This document shows, in pieces, positions 17,679 through 26,789 of a DNA stretch of 64,000 nt. The stretch is taken from the NCBI RefSeq assembly GCF_027125355.1, contig NZ_CP114052.1, positions 1,674,001-1,738,000 on the forward strand, in the 5' to 3' direction. Under the pieces are notes generated by a model. That model did no database searches and was not told the origin of the DNA. It worked only from the letters and a program-made list of their open reading frames with translations. Source of the DNA: Peptostreptococcus equinus. Lineage in GTDB: Bacteria > Bacillota > Clostridia > Peptostreptococcales > Peptostreptococcaceae. The translations under genes and the position numbers were made by a program. Position 1 is the first letter of the stretch; every line of letters starts with the position of its first letter.

Positions 17679-19163
17679 TTATAAAAGCGGTGAAAAAAGC
17701 CTTGAAATAGATTCTGTTAAACGAACTAATACATGCCTAGTTCTAAAATTTTCCATAATCAACTCTTCTGAATCATCTTGGTCCTCATAGAATTGATCAG
17801 TCAAATCATCAATTACTTCTTTGTCAAATATAAATGTATTTACCTCGAAATTAAGCATAAAACTTCTAAGATCCATATTTGACGAGCCTACAGATGCCAG
17901 TTCATCATCTACTATAACAACCTTTGAATGTATGAATCCTTTTTTATAAAGGTATACTCTACCACCTGCTCTCAATATATCTTCAAAGTATGAATAAGAA
18001 GCTATATTTACTATATAGTGGTCTATGACTTTTGGAAAAATTATTCTTACATCGACACCACTTAACGAGGCTGTCTCAATTGCCTTTAAAAGACTTTCAT
18101 CTGGTATAAAATACGGAGTCTGTATATAAACTCTCTTCTTTGCCATTGAAATAGCTGAAAAAAATGCATAGTGTATTTCTTCCCACTTGCTATCTGGTCC
18201 TGAACCCACCACTTGCAGAGCAACATTTCCCTTGGTTTCAGAAATTCTAGGTGTATATTTCATATCTGATTTTATCTCACCAGTTGTCAAATACCAGTCT
18301 ATTAAAAATATCATCTGTAGCATATGTGTTGCTACACCTTCAATTCTCATATGTGTATCTCGCCAGTATCCAAACTTTTTATTTTCTCCTAGATATTCAT
18401 CACCTATATTTATTCCACCTGTATAACCCACTACGCCATCGATTACCACAATTTTTCTATGATTTCTATAATTCATCTGTCCACCTAAAGTTGGAAGCTT
18501 GGTTGGTAAAAAGGCAGCTACATGAACACCAGCTTCTTTTAATTCACTTAGGTATTTTCTATAAATTTTAAATCTCCAACAAGCAAAATCATCGTATAAT
18601 ACTCTTACTTCTACACCTTCTTTTGCTTTTTTGATTAGCATATTTTTAATCTTTTGACCTATATTAGAATCCTTGATTATAAAATATTCAAGATGTATAT
18701 GCTCTCTAGCTTTTTCCATATCTCTTAGTAAATAGTAGAATTTTTCCCTTCCGTTTTTATACATTTGTACACTATTATTAGTAGTATAAGGAAACTTACC
18801 CATATTTAACAATAGTTTTATTACCCTTTGTCTTTCTGGTGTAAATCTATCTCCTAAGAGTTTTCCATCTATAAGCCTAGCTCTTTGTCTCATAACTATA
18901 TTCTTTGAAACTTCCAAGTTTAGGAATAGATGTCTATCATTTAATTTTTTATTCTTTCTAGAAGCCTTGAATAGTTTATGCTTTCTAATATTCCTGCCAG
19001 ATAATAGGTATAAAAATATACCTAAACCAGGTAACAAGAAAAACATCATAACCCATAGCAAGGTCTTGGATGGATCCCTATTTTCCAATAATATATTTAA
19101 TGATATTATCGCTCCAATAAAATAGGATAAAGCAGTTATAAATACAATTATTTGCAAAACCAA
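17679..19163 (-). CDS. cls: Cardiolipin synthase
   Basis: 494 residues. Two N-terminal membrane segments (residues 1-25 and 35-57) precede two phospholipase D domains with HKD motifs: NHRKIVVIDG near 225 and IHSKVVIVDD near 405, followed by GSSNMDLRSF. It condenses phosphatidylglycerol molecules to cardiolipin at the membrane. The start is a TTG at 19163 behind GGGTGA; no ATG fits. It lies 10 bp after the glycosylase gene and is probably co-transcribed with it. Confidence 0.93.
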   Translation of the reverse strand: MVLQIIVFITALSYFIGAIISLNILLENRDPSKTLLWVMMFFLLPGLGIFLYLLSGRNIRKHKLFKASRKNKKLNDRHLFLNLEVSKNIVMRQRARLIDGKLLGDRFTPERQRVIKLLLNMGKFPYTTNNSVQMYKNGREKFYYLLRDMEKAREHIHLEYFIIKDSNIGQKIKNMLIKKAKEGVEVRVLYDDFACWRFKIYRKYLSELKEAGVHVAAFLPTKLPTLGGQMNYRNHRKIVVIDGVVGYTGGINIGDEYLGENKKFGYWRDTHMRIEGVATHMLQMIFLIDWYLTTGEIKSDMKYTPRISETKGNVALQVVGSGPDSKWEEIHYAFFSAISMAKKRVYIQTPYFIPDESLLKAIETASLSGVDVRIIFPKVIDHYIVNIASYSYFEDILRAGGRVYLYKKGFIHSKVVIVDDELASVGSSNMDLRSFMLNFEVNTFIFDKEVIDDLTDQFYEDQDDSEELIMENFRTRHVLVRLTESISRLFSPLL

Positions 19164-19173
19164 TCAAATCACC

Positions 19174-20064
19174 CTATTTCCCAATCTCCAACTCTCTTAC
19201 ATAATAAAATAAATATTGCTGGGCAAATCCTGCATCTTTTCCAAATAAATCCATACCATATTTTCTCATCTTTGGTAAGGACATGTCCTCAGCCTGATAA
19301 AATTCTTGTAGGACTCTTTTTACCCATACATCAACTGGAAAAGAACCATACTTTCTCATACCAAATAGACCTATACAATCAGCAACCTTTGCACCAACAC
19401 CCTTGAATTTTAATAATTCTTTGTGGCATATATCCGCTTCCATAGCTACAAAGCTGGCTAGATCTATTTCATCTTCTATTACAGCCTTTGTAGTATAGTA
19501 TATATATTTATCTCTAAATCCTGTCTTACAGTCTCTCAAATCTTCTATACTAGCCTCAGATAGTTCTTGTGGCGTAGGAAATGAAAAATAATGATTGCCA
19601 TTATATTCACCCAAATCCTTACCATATCTCTCAGATATATTATTGATAGCTCTTTGAATCATAGGTATCCTATTATTTGATGATATTATAAATGATATTA
19701 ACATTTCCCAACCATCTTGCTGAAGTATTCTAATACCCCAACCAAATTCAACTGCCTTAGCTAAATTTTCATCATGAAGTGCCAACTGATTTTTGATTGA
19801 GCTATAGTCTCTTCCTAAATCAAAATAGTCGTACCAAATATTTTCAAAGTCATACATATTAGTATTATCAAATATTATATCCTCGCCATCTCTTCTGACA
19901 TTTAATATTTTTCCCATTGCAACACCAGTGTAAGACTCATCTCCATCTTTTATCCATCTAAAACACTGACCACAATCAAATATATGGCTAGGTTGAAAAT
20001 CCTTTAGATTCTTTAACCTGAGTCCATTTTCAATTTCTTCAATTTCAAAATTATATTCTCTCAT
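19174..20064 (-). CDS. ogg: 8-oxoguanine DNA glycosylase (OGG1/clostridial Ogg type)
   Basis: 296 residues. An N-terminal OGG domain (DCGQCFRWIKDGD) precedes the HhH-GPD domain: ISSNNRIPMIQRAINN, YRDK-like LRDCKTGFRDKYIYYTTKA and the hairpin FKGVGAKVADCIGLFG with the catalytic lysine near 228, then the catalytic aspartate in FPVDVWVKRVL. It removes oxidised guanine and nicks DNA as a lyase. An AAGGGG site precedes the ATG. The prophage attachment site lies 52 bp upstream of this start, so its promoter region was changed by the integration. Confidence 0.88.
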   Translation of the reverse strand: MREYNFEIEEIENGLRLKNLKDFQPSHIFDCGQCFRWIKDGDESYTGVAMGKILNVRRDGEDIIFDNTNMYDFENIWYDYFDLGRDYSSIKNQLALHDENLAKAVEFGWGIRILQQDGWEMLISFIISSNNRIPMIQRAINNISERYGKDLGEYNGNHYFSFPTPQELSEASIEDLRDCKTGFRDKYIYYTTKAVIEDEIDLASFVAMEADICHKELLKFKGVGAKVADCIGLFGMRKYGSFPVDVWVKRVLQEFYQAEDMSLPKMRKYGMDLFGKDAGFAQQYLFYYVRELEIGK

Positions 20065-20115
20065 AATAAACCCCTTAATTCATTTTCTTTTTACAATCTT
20101 TTATTACCCACTATT

Positions 20116-20130
20116 CTCATTTTTATATGA
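20116..20130. repeat. Putative attachment site (left)
   Basis: CTCATTTTTATATGA, identical to 43806-43820. It lies just upstream of ogg. The ends TCAT/ATGA are inverted, as is usual for a tyrosine recombinase core. Confidence 0.7.
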
Positions 20131-20241
20131 GCAATATATTCAAATAGCTACAAATGTATACACATAACTATAAAATTGTGATATATTAATGTTTTTTAAG
20201 TCTTAATATGAAATTTATATATTTAAATAATAACAGATTTT

Positions 20242-20276
20242 GACACACTCGAACACACTTTTTCACACACTTTTTT
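20242..20276. repeat. ACACACT-type repeats, possible integrase arm sites (left)
   Basis: GACACACTC, GAACACACTTTT and CACACACTTTTTT follow one another. The same word (AACACACTTTT, AACACACTTAC) occurs twice near the other end at 43724-43746. Copies near both ends are what arm-type binding sites of an integrase would look like. Confidence 0.5.
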
Positions 20277-20360
20277 GAGGTAAATTAACAAATAAACCTT
20301 GACTATTTTTTTAAAGTGATATTAAATAAAGATGTAATAGTTTTACCTATTGAATTTTTC

Positions 20361-20420
20361 ATATTACCCAAAAAAATAGAATGTCCGAATTACTAGACAT
20401 TCTATTTTTTTGGGTAATAT
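20361..20420. terminator. Bidirectional terminator at the end of the late phage operon
   Basis: Two 25-bp perfect arms (20361-20385 and 20396-20420) with a 10-nt loop; A- and T-tracts lie inside the arms. It is 57 bp after the last phage gene. Confidence 0.88.
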
Positions 20421-20477
20421 TATTCTATGGAGTGTATATGTACGATCAATATATAAATAAAAAACGTTTATCAATAT

Positions 20478-21391
20478 TTAAATGAGTTTTCTTTTTAAAT
20501 TACCTCTGAAATTAATTAACTTTTGATACGTGCAAGTACCTACTGATGTATTTATACTTATATCATCCGTAACATCATTTAAGAAACCACAGTCGACATA
20601 TATTTTACTTGCTACTATGTTAAGCATGTTGGCATAAGGTGTATTATATCCCCTATTATTTGATACATTCTGTATATCCTTAGCTAATTCTATTAACTTT
20701 AACTTATCGTAGTCACTAAGACCAGTTACATTAAAATATGTCTCTATCTTCTCTAATGATTCTTTAGAGTGTCTAATATGTTTCAATAACCCTATTGTCA
20801 TCTCTTTGTTGAATGCAAACATATAATTTATTGTACCAAGTACACTTGAGTTATCCCTCTTAAACTTCTTTAATGAATCATTTTCTAACCTGTAACACCA
20901 AATATCATTTTTCTTTACTATACTACATATATTTTCCACAGATGTTTCTAACATTTCTGCTAAGTCTTTAGTAACCAACACTAAATCAGCACCATATCTT
21001 TTTACAGTAGGTTTATATTCTGTTGATTTACTAGTTGGTACTATCTGTTTTTCAGATTTAAAGTAATTATTAACCAATGCTCTTTGTACTGTCCAAGCTA
21101 AATCATCAGTAAATGATTTTACCAACATTAAATATCCTGTTTCTGTCAATAAAATTAATCCTCTTGGTGGAATTTTAAAGGAACGAATTCCGTACTTTTT
21201 AGTATTTTCAACTGTTGCAAGTATATAATCTTCACCTTCGATAAAATGTTTCTTATTTTCGCTAAAATTTCTTTTAGCTGTCCCTTTTGGCTCCCGTGTA
21301 CATAGTCAATATCTGCAAATGTAACTACTCTTTGACCTTTCCACTCTTTTAATGTTATTTCTTGATTATTAATTTTTACTAAATTACTCAT
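20478..21391 (-). pseudogene. ORF6N-domain antirepressor, frameshifted
   Basis: The N-terminal part (MSNLVKINNQEITLKEWKGQ, then RVVTFADIDYVHG) is the ORF6N DNA-binding domain of phage antirepressors. Near 21288-21297 the frame moves by one base: the continuing frame encodes EPKGTAKRNFSENKKHF, IEGEDYILATVENTKKYGIR and LTETGYLMLVKSFTDDLAW, the rest of the domain. The downstream frame alone (20478-21149, 223 residues) could start at a later codon and has a C-terminal part of unknown function (GADLVLVTKDLAEMLETS). One inserted base would restore about 304 residues. It is a mutation, a sequencing indel or, less likely, programmed frameshifting. Confidence 0.8.
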
Positions 21392-21426
21392 ATTACATAG
21401 CTTTAACTATGAGACTTTAAACTTCA

Positions 21427-21612
21427 CTATTCTACTTTATCTTGAATTACAAATAGTACATCTGTATATTTAGTTCTTATGGATTCATCAGTAGCTGGCT
21501 TCCATCTAAGCATACCAGCCTTTGAAAAATACATTTTATACTTTTCTCTTGCTCCTGTTTCTCCTTCATCTACAAATGCCATTGTAATTCTTGCTGCTAA
21601 AAATTCTCCCAT
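21427..21612 (-). CDS. Small phage protein downstream of tail genes
   Basis: 61 residues from the ATG at 21612 (MGEFLAARITMAFVDEG), chosen because GGGAGA precedes it; an in-frame start at 21684 would overlap the preceding gene. No domain is recognised. Its position after the fibre genes is typical of small accessory or lysis-module proteins. Confidence 0.55.
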   Translation of the reverse strand: MGEFLAARITMAFVDEGETGAREKYKMYFSKAGMLRWKPATDESIRTKYTDVLFVIQDKVE

Positions 21613-21676
21613 TTCATTTTCTCCCTTCAATATAAATTTAATTTTATTAAAAATATCGCGACATATTTTAATCATT

Positions 21677-22033
21677 TTAGCCACCTGCTACTGTTATAGT
21701 TAATTCTTCCAATGCAGATGATAATGTATCAATTCTTGTAGCTTGTGCTACTATCTTTTTTTCTAACTCTTCTTTTTCTAATTGTTTTCTAGCTTGTTCT
21801 TTCTTTTCGTATTCAGCAATTATTTCTGCTTGTTTTTTTAGGTAAGTTTCAACAACAGCTGTATCTGTTTCTCCTGAAAAACCATCAGCTTTTAAATCTT
21901 CAAGCCAAACAATTAAAGAATCATTAATTAAAACTAGTGTTTTTTCTTTAGCTTCAGGATAATTTTCAAGCCATATTTCTTTTGAGATTTCTTTTAAATC
22001 TCTTTCTTTATCCCATATTTCAATCTTATTCAT
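21677..22033 (-). CDS. Phage tail-end accessory protein (coiled coil)
   Basis: 118 residues from the ATG at 22033 behind GGGGG. The N-terminal part (IEIWDKERDLKEISKEIWLE) is followed by a long charged coiled coil with a lysine/glutamate-rich core. Proteins of this size directly after the fibre gene occur in many clostridial phages; the role is unknown. Confidence 0.6.
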   Translation of the reverse strand: MNKIEIWDKERDLKEISKEIWLENYPEAKEKTLVLINDSLIVWLEDLKADGFSGETDTAVVETYLKKQAEIIAEYEKKEQARKQLEKEELEKKIVAQATRIDTLSSALEELTITVAGG

Positions 22034-22043
22034 ATTCAACCCC

Positions 22044-23078
22044 CTACTTCAATCTTGGATAAACAATGCCTAGCCAAGGATTATCATACACATATATTCT
22101 ATTTCTGTTCATACATACTTTTGGAGTAAGTCCACCGCCTAAGTTATAGTCTATACCTTGTTCTTCTATAGTATATGTATCAAGATTAAGGATGGTCATT
22201 GTACCCATTATATGACTAAATATATAAATATATTTTCCAACTCCAATACCTTCCATAGTTGAAGATGAAGTCGCTTTTGGTATAGTCTTTGCATTTGTAG
22301 AAGTTCCTGTGACTGGATTATACTTATAAAGTACATAGTTTGACTGGTCTACTGAACTTTCTAGTAAGTATATATTTCCATTATAGAAGTGACCTATTGT
22401 CACGTTAGAGGTATTAGTAAATCCAAAATCTTTTATTAAAGTTAATGTCTTAGTCACCATATTTAGCTTATACATACGTCTTATACCTGGTCCTGGTGTA
22501 TAACATATATATGCATCTGAACCATTATTGAAAACTCTAGTATTTTTTATGGAAACATTTAAAGTTGTAAAAACTTCTGATGTTTCATATCCAGTATCAA
22601 ACTTGTATATTACAGTATTTCCAGTTGTTGAATCTGCACCTTTATAGTAGATATTCTCTTCATATGTGAACACAAAATCATCTATTGCACCCATAGTTGG
22701 AAGCCTACTATAAGGTGGAGATATATTTTTATTTTTTAACCCACCTACAGTATTAGTAAATGGGTCGTATATAAATACTTCTGTAACATTGTCTGATGTT
22801 GATGTTGGATTATAGAATATATACACCTTACCTCTACATGCAGATACTATAAACATATTTTCAGTAATTCCATTTATTGGAAATAAAGGCTTGTATGTAT
22901 CAGCTTTCACCATGTCTAAGTGTTCTGCTAGTGCCACCCTATCGGCTAAGGTCTTTAAATTGGTTATAGCCGACGTTGGAGATACTACACTTTGTAGATT
23001 ACTAATCAAGCTCTTAGAAATCGGTTCAAATTCAGCAAGTATCTTATCATATACTTTTCGATTAAATCGTATCGCCAT
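22044..23078 (-). CDS. Putative tail fibre / receptor-binding protein with Kelch-like propeller
   Basis: 344 residues. The first 55 are helical; the rest is a series of about five or six repeats of 45-50 residues pairing an aromatic-rich strand with a YxYxPxT turn (VFIYDPFTNTVGG, IYKFDTGYETSEV, MYKLNMVTKTLTL, LYKYNPVTGTSTN, ILNLDTYTIEE), the pattern of a Kelch-type beta-propeller. It is probably the exposed host-binding part of the tail. The ATG overlaps the stop codon of the preceding fibre gene (TAATG). Confidence 0.68.
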   Translation of the reverse strand: MAIRFNRKVYDKILAEFEPISKSLISNLQSVVSPTSAITNLKTLADRVALAEHLDMVKADTYKPLFPINGITENMFIVSACRGKVYIFYNPTSTSDNVTEVFIYDPFTNTVGGLKNKNISPPYSRLPTMGAIDDFVFTYEENIYYKGADSTTGNTVIYKFDTGYETSEVFTTLNVSIKNTRVFNNGSDAYICYTPGPGIRRMYKLNMVTKTLTLIKDFGFTNTSNVTIGHFYNGNIYLLESSVDQSNYVLYKYNPVTGTSTNAKTIPKATSSSTMEGIGVGKYIYIFSHIMGTMTILNLDTYTIEEQGIDYNLGGGLTPKVCMNRNRIYVYDNPWLGIVYPRLK

Positions 23079-24484
23079 TACACTATACCCCCTTTGATTG
23101 TTGCAATATCAACACCTAAAAGCTGTGCAAACTTGATATTGTTAGCGTCAATCAAGGCATCTTCACCTGTAATTTCTTGATTAAGCTTTACTATATCTTG
23201 TCTATCTAATATTTCTGCCTCTTTTAAGTTCTTAACGTCTGTGTTAAGTTGCATATTGATAACATCAGACTTTGACGGAATCCACTCGCTTATACCATCA
23301 ACATGCCCTCGTACAAGAACTATCCAATCTATATTTGTATTATTTGCTGTTGTTTTATTTAGATAAGGATAGACAAGCAACTTATTGTTAGTGTCTTTAA
23401 CTTTCCATGTACTTTTTGCAATATATAATTTTTTTTCAGATATTCCCCCTGACGGAATACTTGCTACTAGTGTATCTCCGACGGTGTTGCACATATAGAA
23501 CCGTTGGTCTGCCAATATGCTGCCATAAATAAAAACAGTTATTTTTTCATTGTCTTTTAAGGTGTTATCATCTAAAGTGTAGATTACAGCTGGATAATTT
23601 TGTGAATTAACTACTGGTATATTACCATCATTAATAAGATTATATCTACTAGCTTGTAACCCGCTAATGTCATTTCTTAATCCAGTATCAATTAATTTCA
23701 TTCCATCTATATCTGCTTTACTTGTTGCTATATCTTTCCTTAATGATTCTATATCATTAGATGACTGAATATATGGAGTTAGAATTTGTCCTTTCTCCAC
23801 TTTAACTCTTCTATAGTAAATATTACCTGTACTATACCCTAAATAATACGCTACAAGTTTGATAGTTCCTGCATTTATCATATCTTGTGTTACTTTAATA
23901 CTAATACTAACAACACCGCTGTTATTTACAAACATTTGTGATTGTGTATTTAATGCCATGACTTTATTTCCAGTTGGATTTAACCCAATTATACTAGCAT
24001 AAGGAGTAACAGCACTATCTTGTACAAGTCCAGAACTTTTGAATTCATAAGAAATATTTAAGTAATCATTAGTTGTAAGACCTTCCATATTTATCGTTGT
24101 ATTAAGAGAATAAGGTGTAGAAGTTGATTTAACAATATTAAACCATAACCAATCATATAAGGAATTACTTGCTAAATTAGGTTTTACTGTGTCAGTAACC
24201 CTACCTTTTAGCCAATCCAATACATCTTTCAGAGATTGATTGCTCCAATTAGATAGTTTGATTGTAGTTTCCTTAGCACTCTTAAAAACATATTTAATTA
24301 AATTAGATATATTGATTTCTCCGTCTGTACTTTCTGAATAACCTTCTAAGTTAGTCGTACTAACATTTCCAAGCTTTGTATCTATTATCTCAAAGTTTTC
24401 AGCTATTGGTCTAATATCAACTAAGTTATTATCTGTTACTTTATTAAAGCCATTGTTAGTTGTTTTTTCGAAACCGTCTATAAT
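23078..24484 (-). CDS. Tail fibre/baseplate protein with apparent ATT start
   Basis: The certain part runs from a TTG at 24220 (380 residues), but the same frame is open upstream to 24485. That extra stretch is clearly coding: IDGFEKTTNNGFNKVTDNN, then IRPIAENFEIIDTKLGN. It contains no ATG, GTG or TTG before 24220. The only well-placed initiation codon is ATT at 24484, 6 bp after GGAG, overlapping the XkdU stop region. With it the protein has 468 residues. The middle is beta-rich, and a coiled-coil segment (DIESLRKDIATSKADIDG) precedes the C-terminus. A lost ATG by mutation is the alternative. Confidence 0.7.
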   Translation of the reverse strand: MIDGFEKTTNNGFNKVTDNNLVDIRPIAENFEIIDTKLGNVSTTNLEGYSESTDGEINISNLIKYVFKSAKETTIKLSNWSNQSLKDVLDWLKGRVTDTVKPNLASNSLYDWLWFNIVKSTSTPYSLNTTINMEGLTTNDYLNISYEFKSSGLVQDSAVTPYASIIGLNPTGNKVMALNTQSQMFVNNSGVVSISIKVTQDMINAGTIKLVAYYLGYSTGNIYYRRVKVEKGQILTPYIQSSNDIESLRKDIATSKADIDGMKLIDTGLRNDISGLQASRYNLINDGNIPVVNSQNYPAVIYTLDDNTLKDNEKITVFIYGSILADQRFYMCNTVGDTLVASIPSGGISEKKLYIAKSTWKVKDTNNKLLVYPYLNKTTANNTNIDWIVLVRGHVDGISEWIPSKSDVINMQLNTDVKNLKEAEILDRQDIVKLNQEITGEDALIDANNIKFAQLLGVDIATIKGGIV

Positions 24485-25029
24485 AAATCACTCCTTTCTC
24501 TTAATTCTTTAAATGTTCTATTAAGAGCAAACCATTGCCCCCAAGTAAGTCCTAACTTCTTAATATCTCCCCATGTTCTATAAATGAACTCAAATTTATA
24601 GTTAAGATGTGCAGGCTTTACTCTATCAATTGATTTTTTAATTTCATCAAGCTTGAGTGGTATGCCAACAGTTGATGTAAACCTTACGATAAATGAGTAA
24701 TCCGCATAGTTTTCTATAACCTCACAAGTACCATTTGAGTACTTTTCAGCTATTTCTTTAATAACCTTTACTGTTGTAACTTGGTTACTCATTAACCCTG
24801 CTAAGATGTTAGAACGCATTATCTCTATGTCTATTTCATCATTATATTCAATTCCAACAAACTTTGCCCATAGTGGGAGTGAATTTGTTGCTGTAGATAT
24901 ATTAAACTCTTTTATTAAGTTTTCTATGCCTTCTTCCTCTTCTGCTAACTGAACGTTTAAAACCCTTAGTATTTCAATTATTGTAGGATTTTTTAGGTGT
25001 TCAGGGTAAAGCTCTATTAAATCTATCAT
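24478..25029 (-). CDS. Baseplate protein, XkdU/YmfQ-like (DUF2313)
   Basis: 183 residues. It begins MIDLIELYPEHLKNPTIIEI, with LAEEEEGIENLIKEFNISTA and EYSNGTCEVIENYADYSFIV-like sequence (here KYSNGTCEVIENYADYSF), typical of the YmfQ family that follows baseplate J in myovirus-type tails. It overlaps xkdT by 4 bp. Confidence 0.85.
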   Translation of the reverse strand: MIDLIELYPEHLKNPTIIEILRVLNVQLAEEEEGIENLIKEFNISTATNSLPLWAKFVGIEYNDEIDIEIMRSNILAGLMSNQVTTVKVIKEIAEKYSNGTCEVIENYADYSFIVRFTSTVGIPLKLDEIKKSIDRVKPAHLNYKFEFIYRTWGDIKKLGLTWGQWFALNRTFKELRERSDLL

Positions 25030-26078
25030 TCAATCACCCCTACATTAAAAAGTACTGTTCCTACAGCTCCTATTTGGTCGTCTGCAATTTTTACATTTTT
25101 ATTTGTTGTGTTGACTAGTAGATTGCTATAGTCTACTACTCCCTCTATACTTGATAATATCGCACCTACTTTAGTGTAAGTAATTTCTTTAACATCACTA
25201 TTCAGATAATCGCCTAAAACAATCTTAAAAGCTTCTTTTATTCCATCAATTGTAAATCCTGTTTGAACTTCTACAGTAGCACTTACATTAATTGATAGAA
25301 CGCTTGGTGTTGCAACTGTTACGCTTGCCCCTATTGGTCTAAGCATTTCTATATGCTCTTTAACAGCTGTCACTATATCTTCTGATACATTCCTTCCATT
25401 TTCCCCCATAACAACAACTTTCACAGTTCCATTGCCATTCCAAAGTGGAATACATTTTGCTGTCTTAACTCCTTGCACTTCTAATGCCCAGTTAACATAG
25501 TCATCTATATTACCTGATGTACCTTTATGAGCTTGCATGAAGTAGAATCTATCCCTAAATTCATCATCAGTTTCGGGGTCTGTACCAATGGTCTTTATAA
25601 CCATGTTTGTTACTTTATCAACATTGTTCAAGTCACAACTAAGCTCTATGCTACTTGTTAAATTGTAGTCTTTTCCTTCTTTTTCAGCCATTACAAGTAT
25701 ATTCACAGCACCACTTGTAATTACATAAGGTTCTGCCGATTCAAGAATTACATAATTTTTATCTTGGTATGAAAAAACTGTTTCATGAGGAACTGTAGTT
25801 CCTTCTATACCATATACAGTTATATATGCTACTGTTTTAGTTCCAGCTTTTCTTTTGTATCCAAATTCTTGAAGCCTAGCGTCTAATATATCATCATAAG
25901 CATTTTGTAGAAAAGCTCTGTTGTATATCTCGTCTAAGACTACATATATATTTGCGTTACCAAGAGCAAATCCACTAGCTAATTCGTTTAAAAAACTCCC
26001 TTCATTCTTAGCAAGAGGGAGGTCTATTTTATTCAATATTTCTTGTTTTAAACTTTCTAATGTTTTATCTTCATACAC
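25026..26078 (-). CDS. Baseplate J-like protein (XkdT)
   Basis: 350 residues. The baseplate J family is indicated by the N-terminal LPLAKNEGSFLNELASGFAL, ILDARLQEFGYKRKAGTKT and the central DPETDDEFRDRFYFMQAHKG with NIDDYVNWALEVQGVKTAKC. It forms the wedge of a contractile-tail baseplate. The start is GTG at 26078 behind GGGGAGG, overlapping the upstream gene. Confidence 0.92.
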   Translation of the reverse strand: MYEDKTLESLKQEILNKIDLPLAKNEGSFLNELASGFALGNANIYVVLDEIYNRAFLQNAYDDILDARLQEFGYKRKAGTKTVAYITVYGIEGTTVPHETVFSYQDKNYVILESAEPYVITSGAVNILVMAEKEGKDYNLTSSIELSCDLNNVDKVTNMVIKTIGTDPETDDEFRDRFYFMQAHKGTSGNIDDYVNWALEVQGVKTAKCIPLWNGNGTVKVVVMGENGRNVSEDIVTAVKEHIEMLRPIGASVTVATPSVLSINVSATVEVQTGFTIDGIKEAFKIVLGDYLNSDVKEITYTKVGAILSSIEGVVDYSNLLVNTTNKNVKIADDQIGAVGTVLFNVGVIE

Positions 26079-26508
26079 TTATATTCACCTCCCCATATAT
26101 GGTTTCAACAATTATATTAATTGTGAGATTATCACCATCAAACTTTACACCGTTGTTTGTTACATTTTCAATATATGGATTGATTAATAATGCTTCTGTT
26201 ATGTATCTAAAAGCTTCTGATTCAGTAAGCCCTTGGCTAAATTTTTGCCCAACTAAGGTTATTAATTCAGTCCCATAATCCCATGAATATATTTCATGAA
26301 CAAATCTATCTGTTAGTAGTGCTTTTTTAATCCATATTTTTAAAGCTTCAACACCTTGTAGAATTTTTATCTCGCCTTTTTCATCAAATATAAAATCATT
26401 TATTTCAAAATCATAAGCAAACTCTTCAAATAGTGGTAAATCCTTATTAGATTGATAAATATAATCATCTTCAACCCCAATAAACGGGAAAAATTGTTCT
26501 TCTTCCAT
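26071..26508 (-). CDS. Baseplate protein XkdS-like (DUF2634)
   Basis: 145 residues; FDEKGEIKILQGVEALKIWI, then IYSWDYGTELITLVGQ is the family core. It resembles the gp25/lysozyme-like wedge subunit of contractile tails. It is coupled to its neighbours by short overlaps. Confidence 0.85.
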   Translation of the reverse strand: MEEEQFFPFIGVEDDYIYQSNKDLPLFEEFAYDFEINDFIFDEKGEIKILQGVEALKIWIKKALLTDRFVHEIYSWDYGTELITLVGQKFSQGLTESEAFRYITEALLINPYIENVTNNGVKFDGDNLTINIIVETIYGEVNISV

Positions 26509-26786
26509 TACTTCACCACCTTATCTACTAATAAAACGCTATATATACTATTATCATCTTCATAATTTGCCTTAATTAATACTGTATCACCTTTAAGCAT
26601 GTTATTTGACGTTATAAGCGTTTTTGCTGTATTAGTCAACATAATCTGTTCTGATATTAACTCTAAGCCGTTAAAAGCTAATCTAAGAGGTGAAATATTT
26701 GTAATCTCTGCATAAAAAAAAGAAGGTCTAAATTCTTCTTTTGAAATTCTTCTTATTAACCTAATTAAATCATTTATACTGCTCAA
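26508..26786 (-). CDS. Baseplate-associated protein XkdR-like (DUF2577)
   Basis: 92 residues with the family pattern ISPLRLAFNGLELISEQIML in the middle and VLLVDKVV at the end. It starts at a TTG 3 bp after the stop codon of the lysin fusion. Position and length fit XkdR. Confidence 0.8.
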   Translation of the reverse strand: MSSINDLIRLIRRISKEEFRPSFFYAEITNISPLRLAFNGLELISEQIMLTNTAKTLITSNNMLKGDTVLIKANYEDDNSIYSVLLVDKVVK

Positions 26787-26789
26787 TTA

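Larger units (their letters stand above)
20065..20477. other. Left end of the prophage: attachment core, arm-type repeats, terminator
   Basis: No gene in these 413 bp. They hold the att core (20116-20130), three ACACACT-type repeats (20242-20276) and a 25-bp stem terminator (20361-20420), all listed separately. The rest is plain AT-rich sequence that must now also supply the ogg promoter. Confidence 0.7.
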
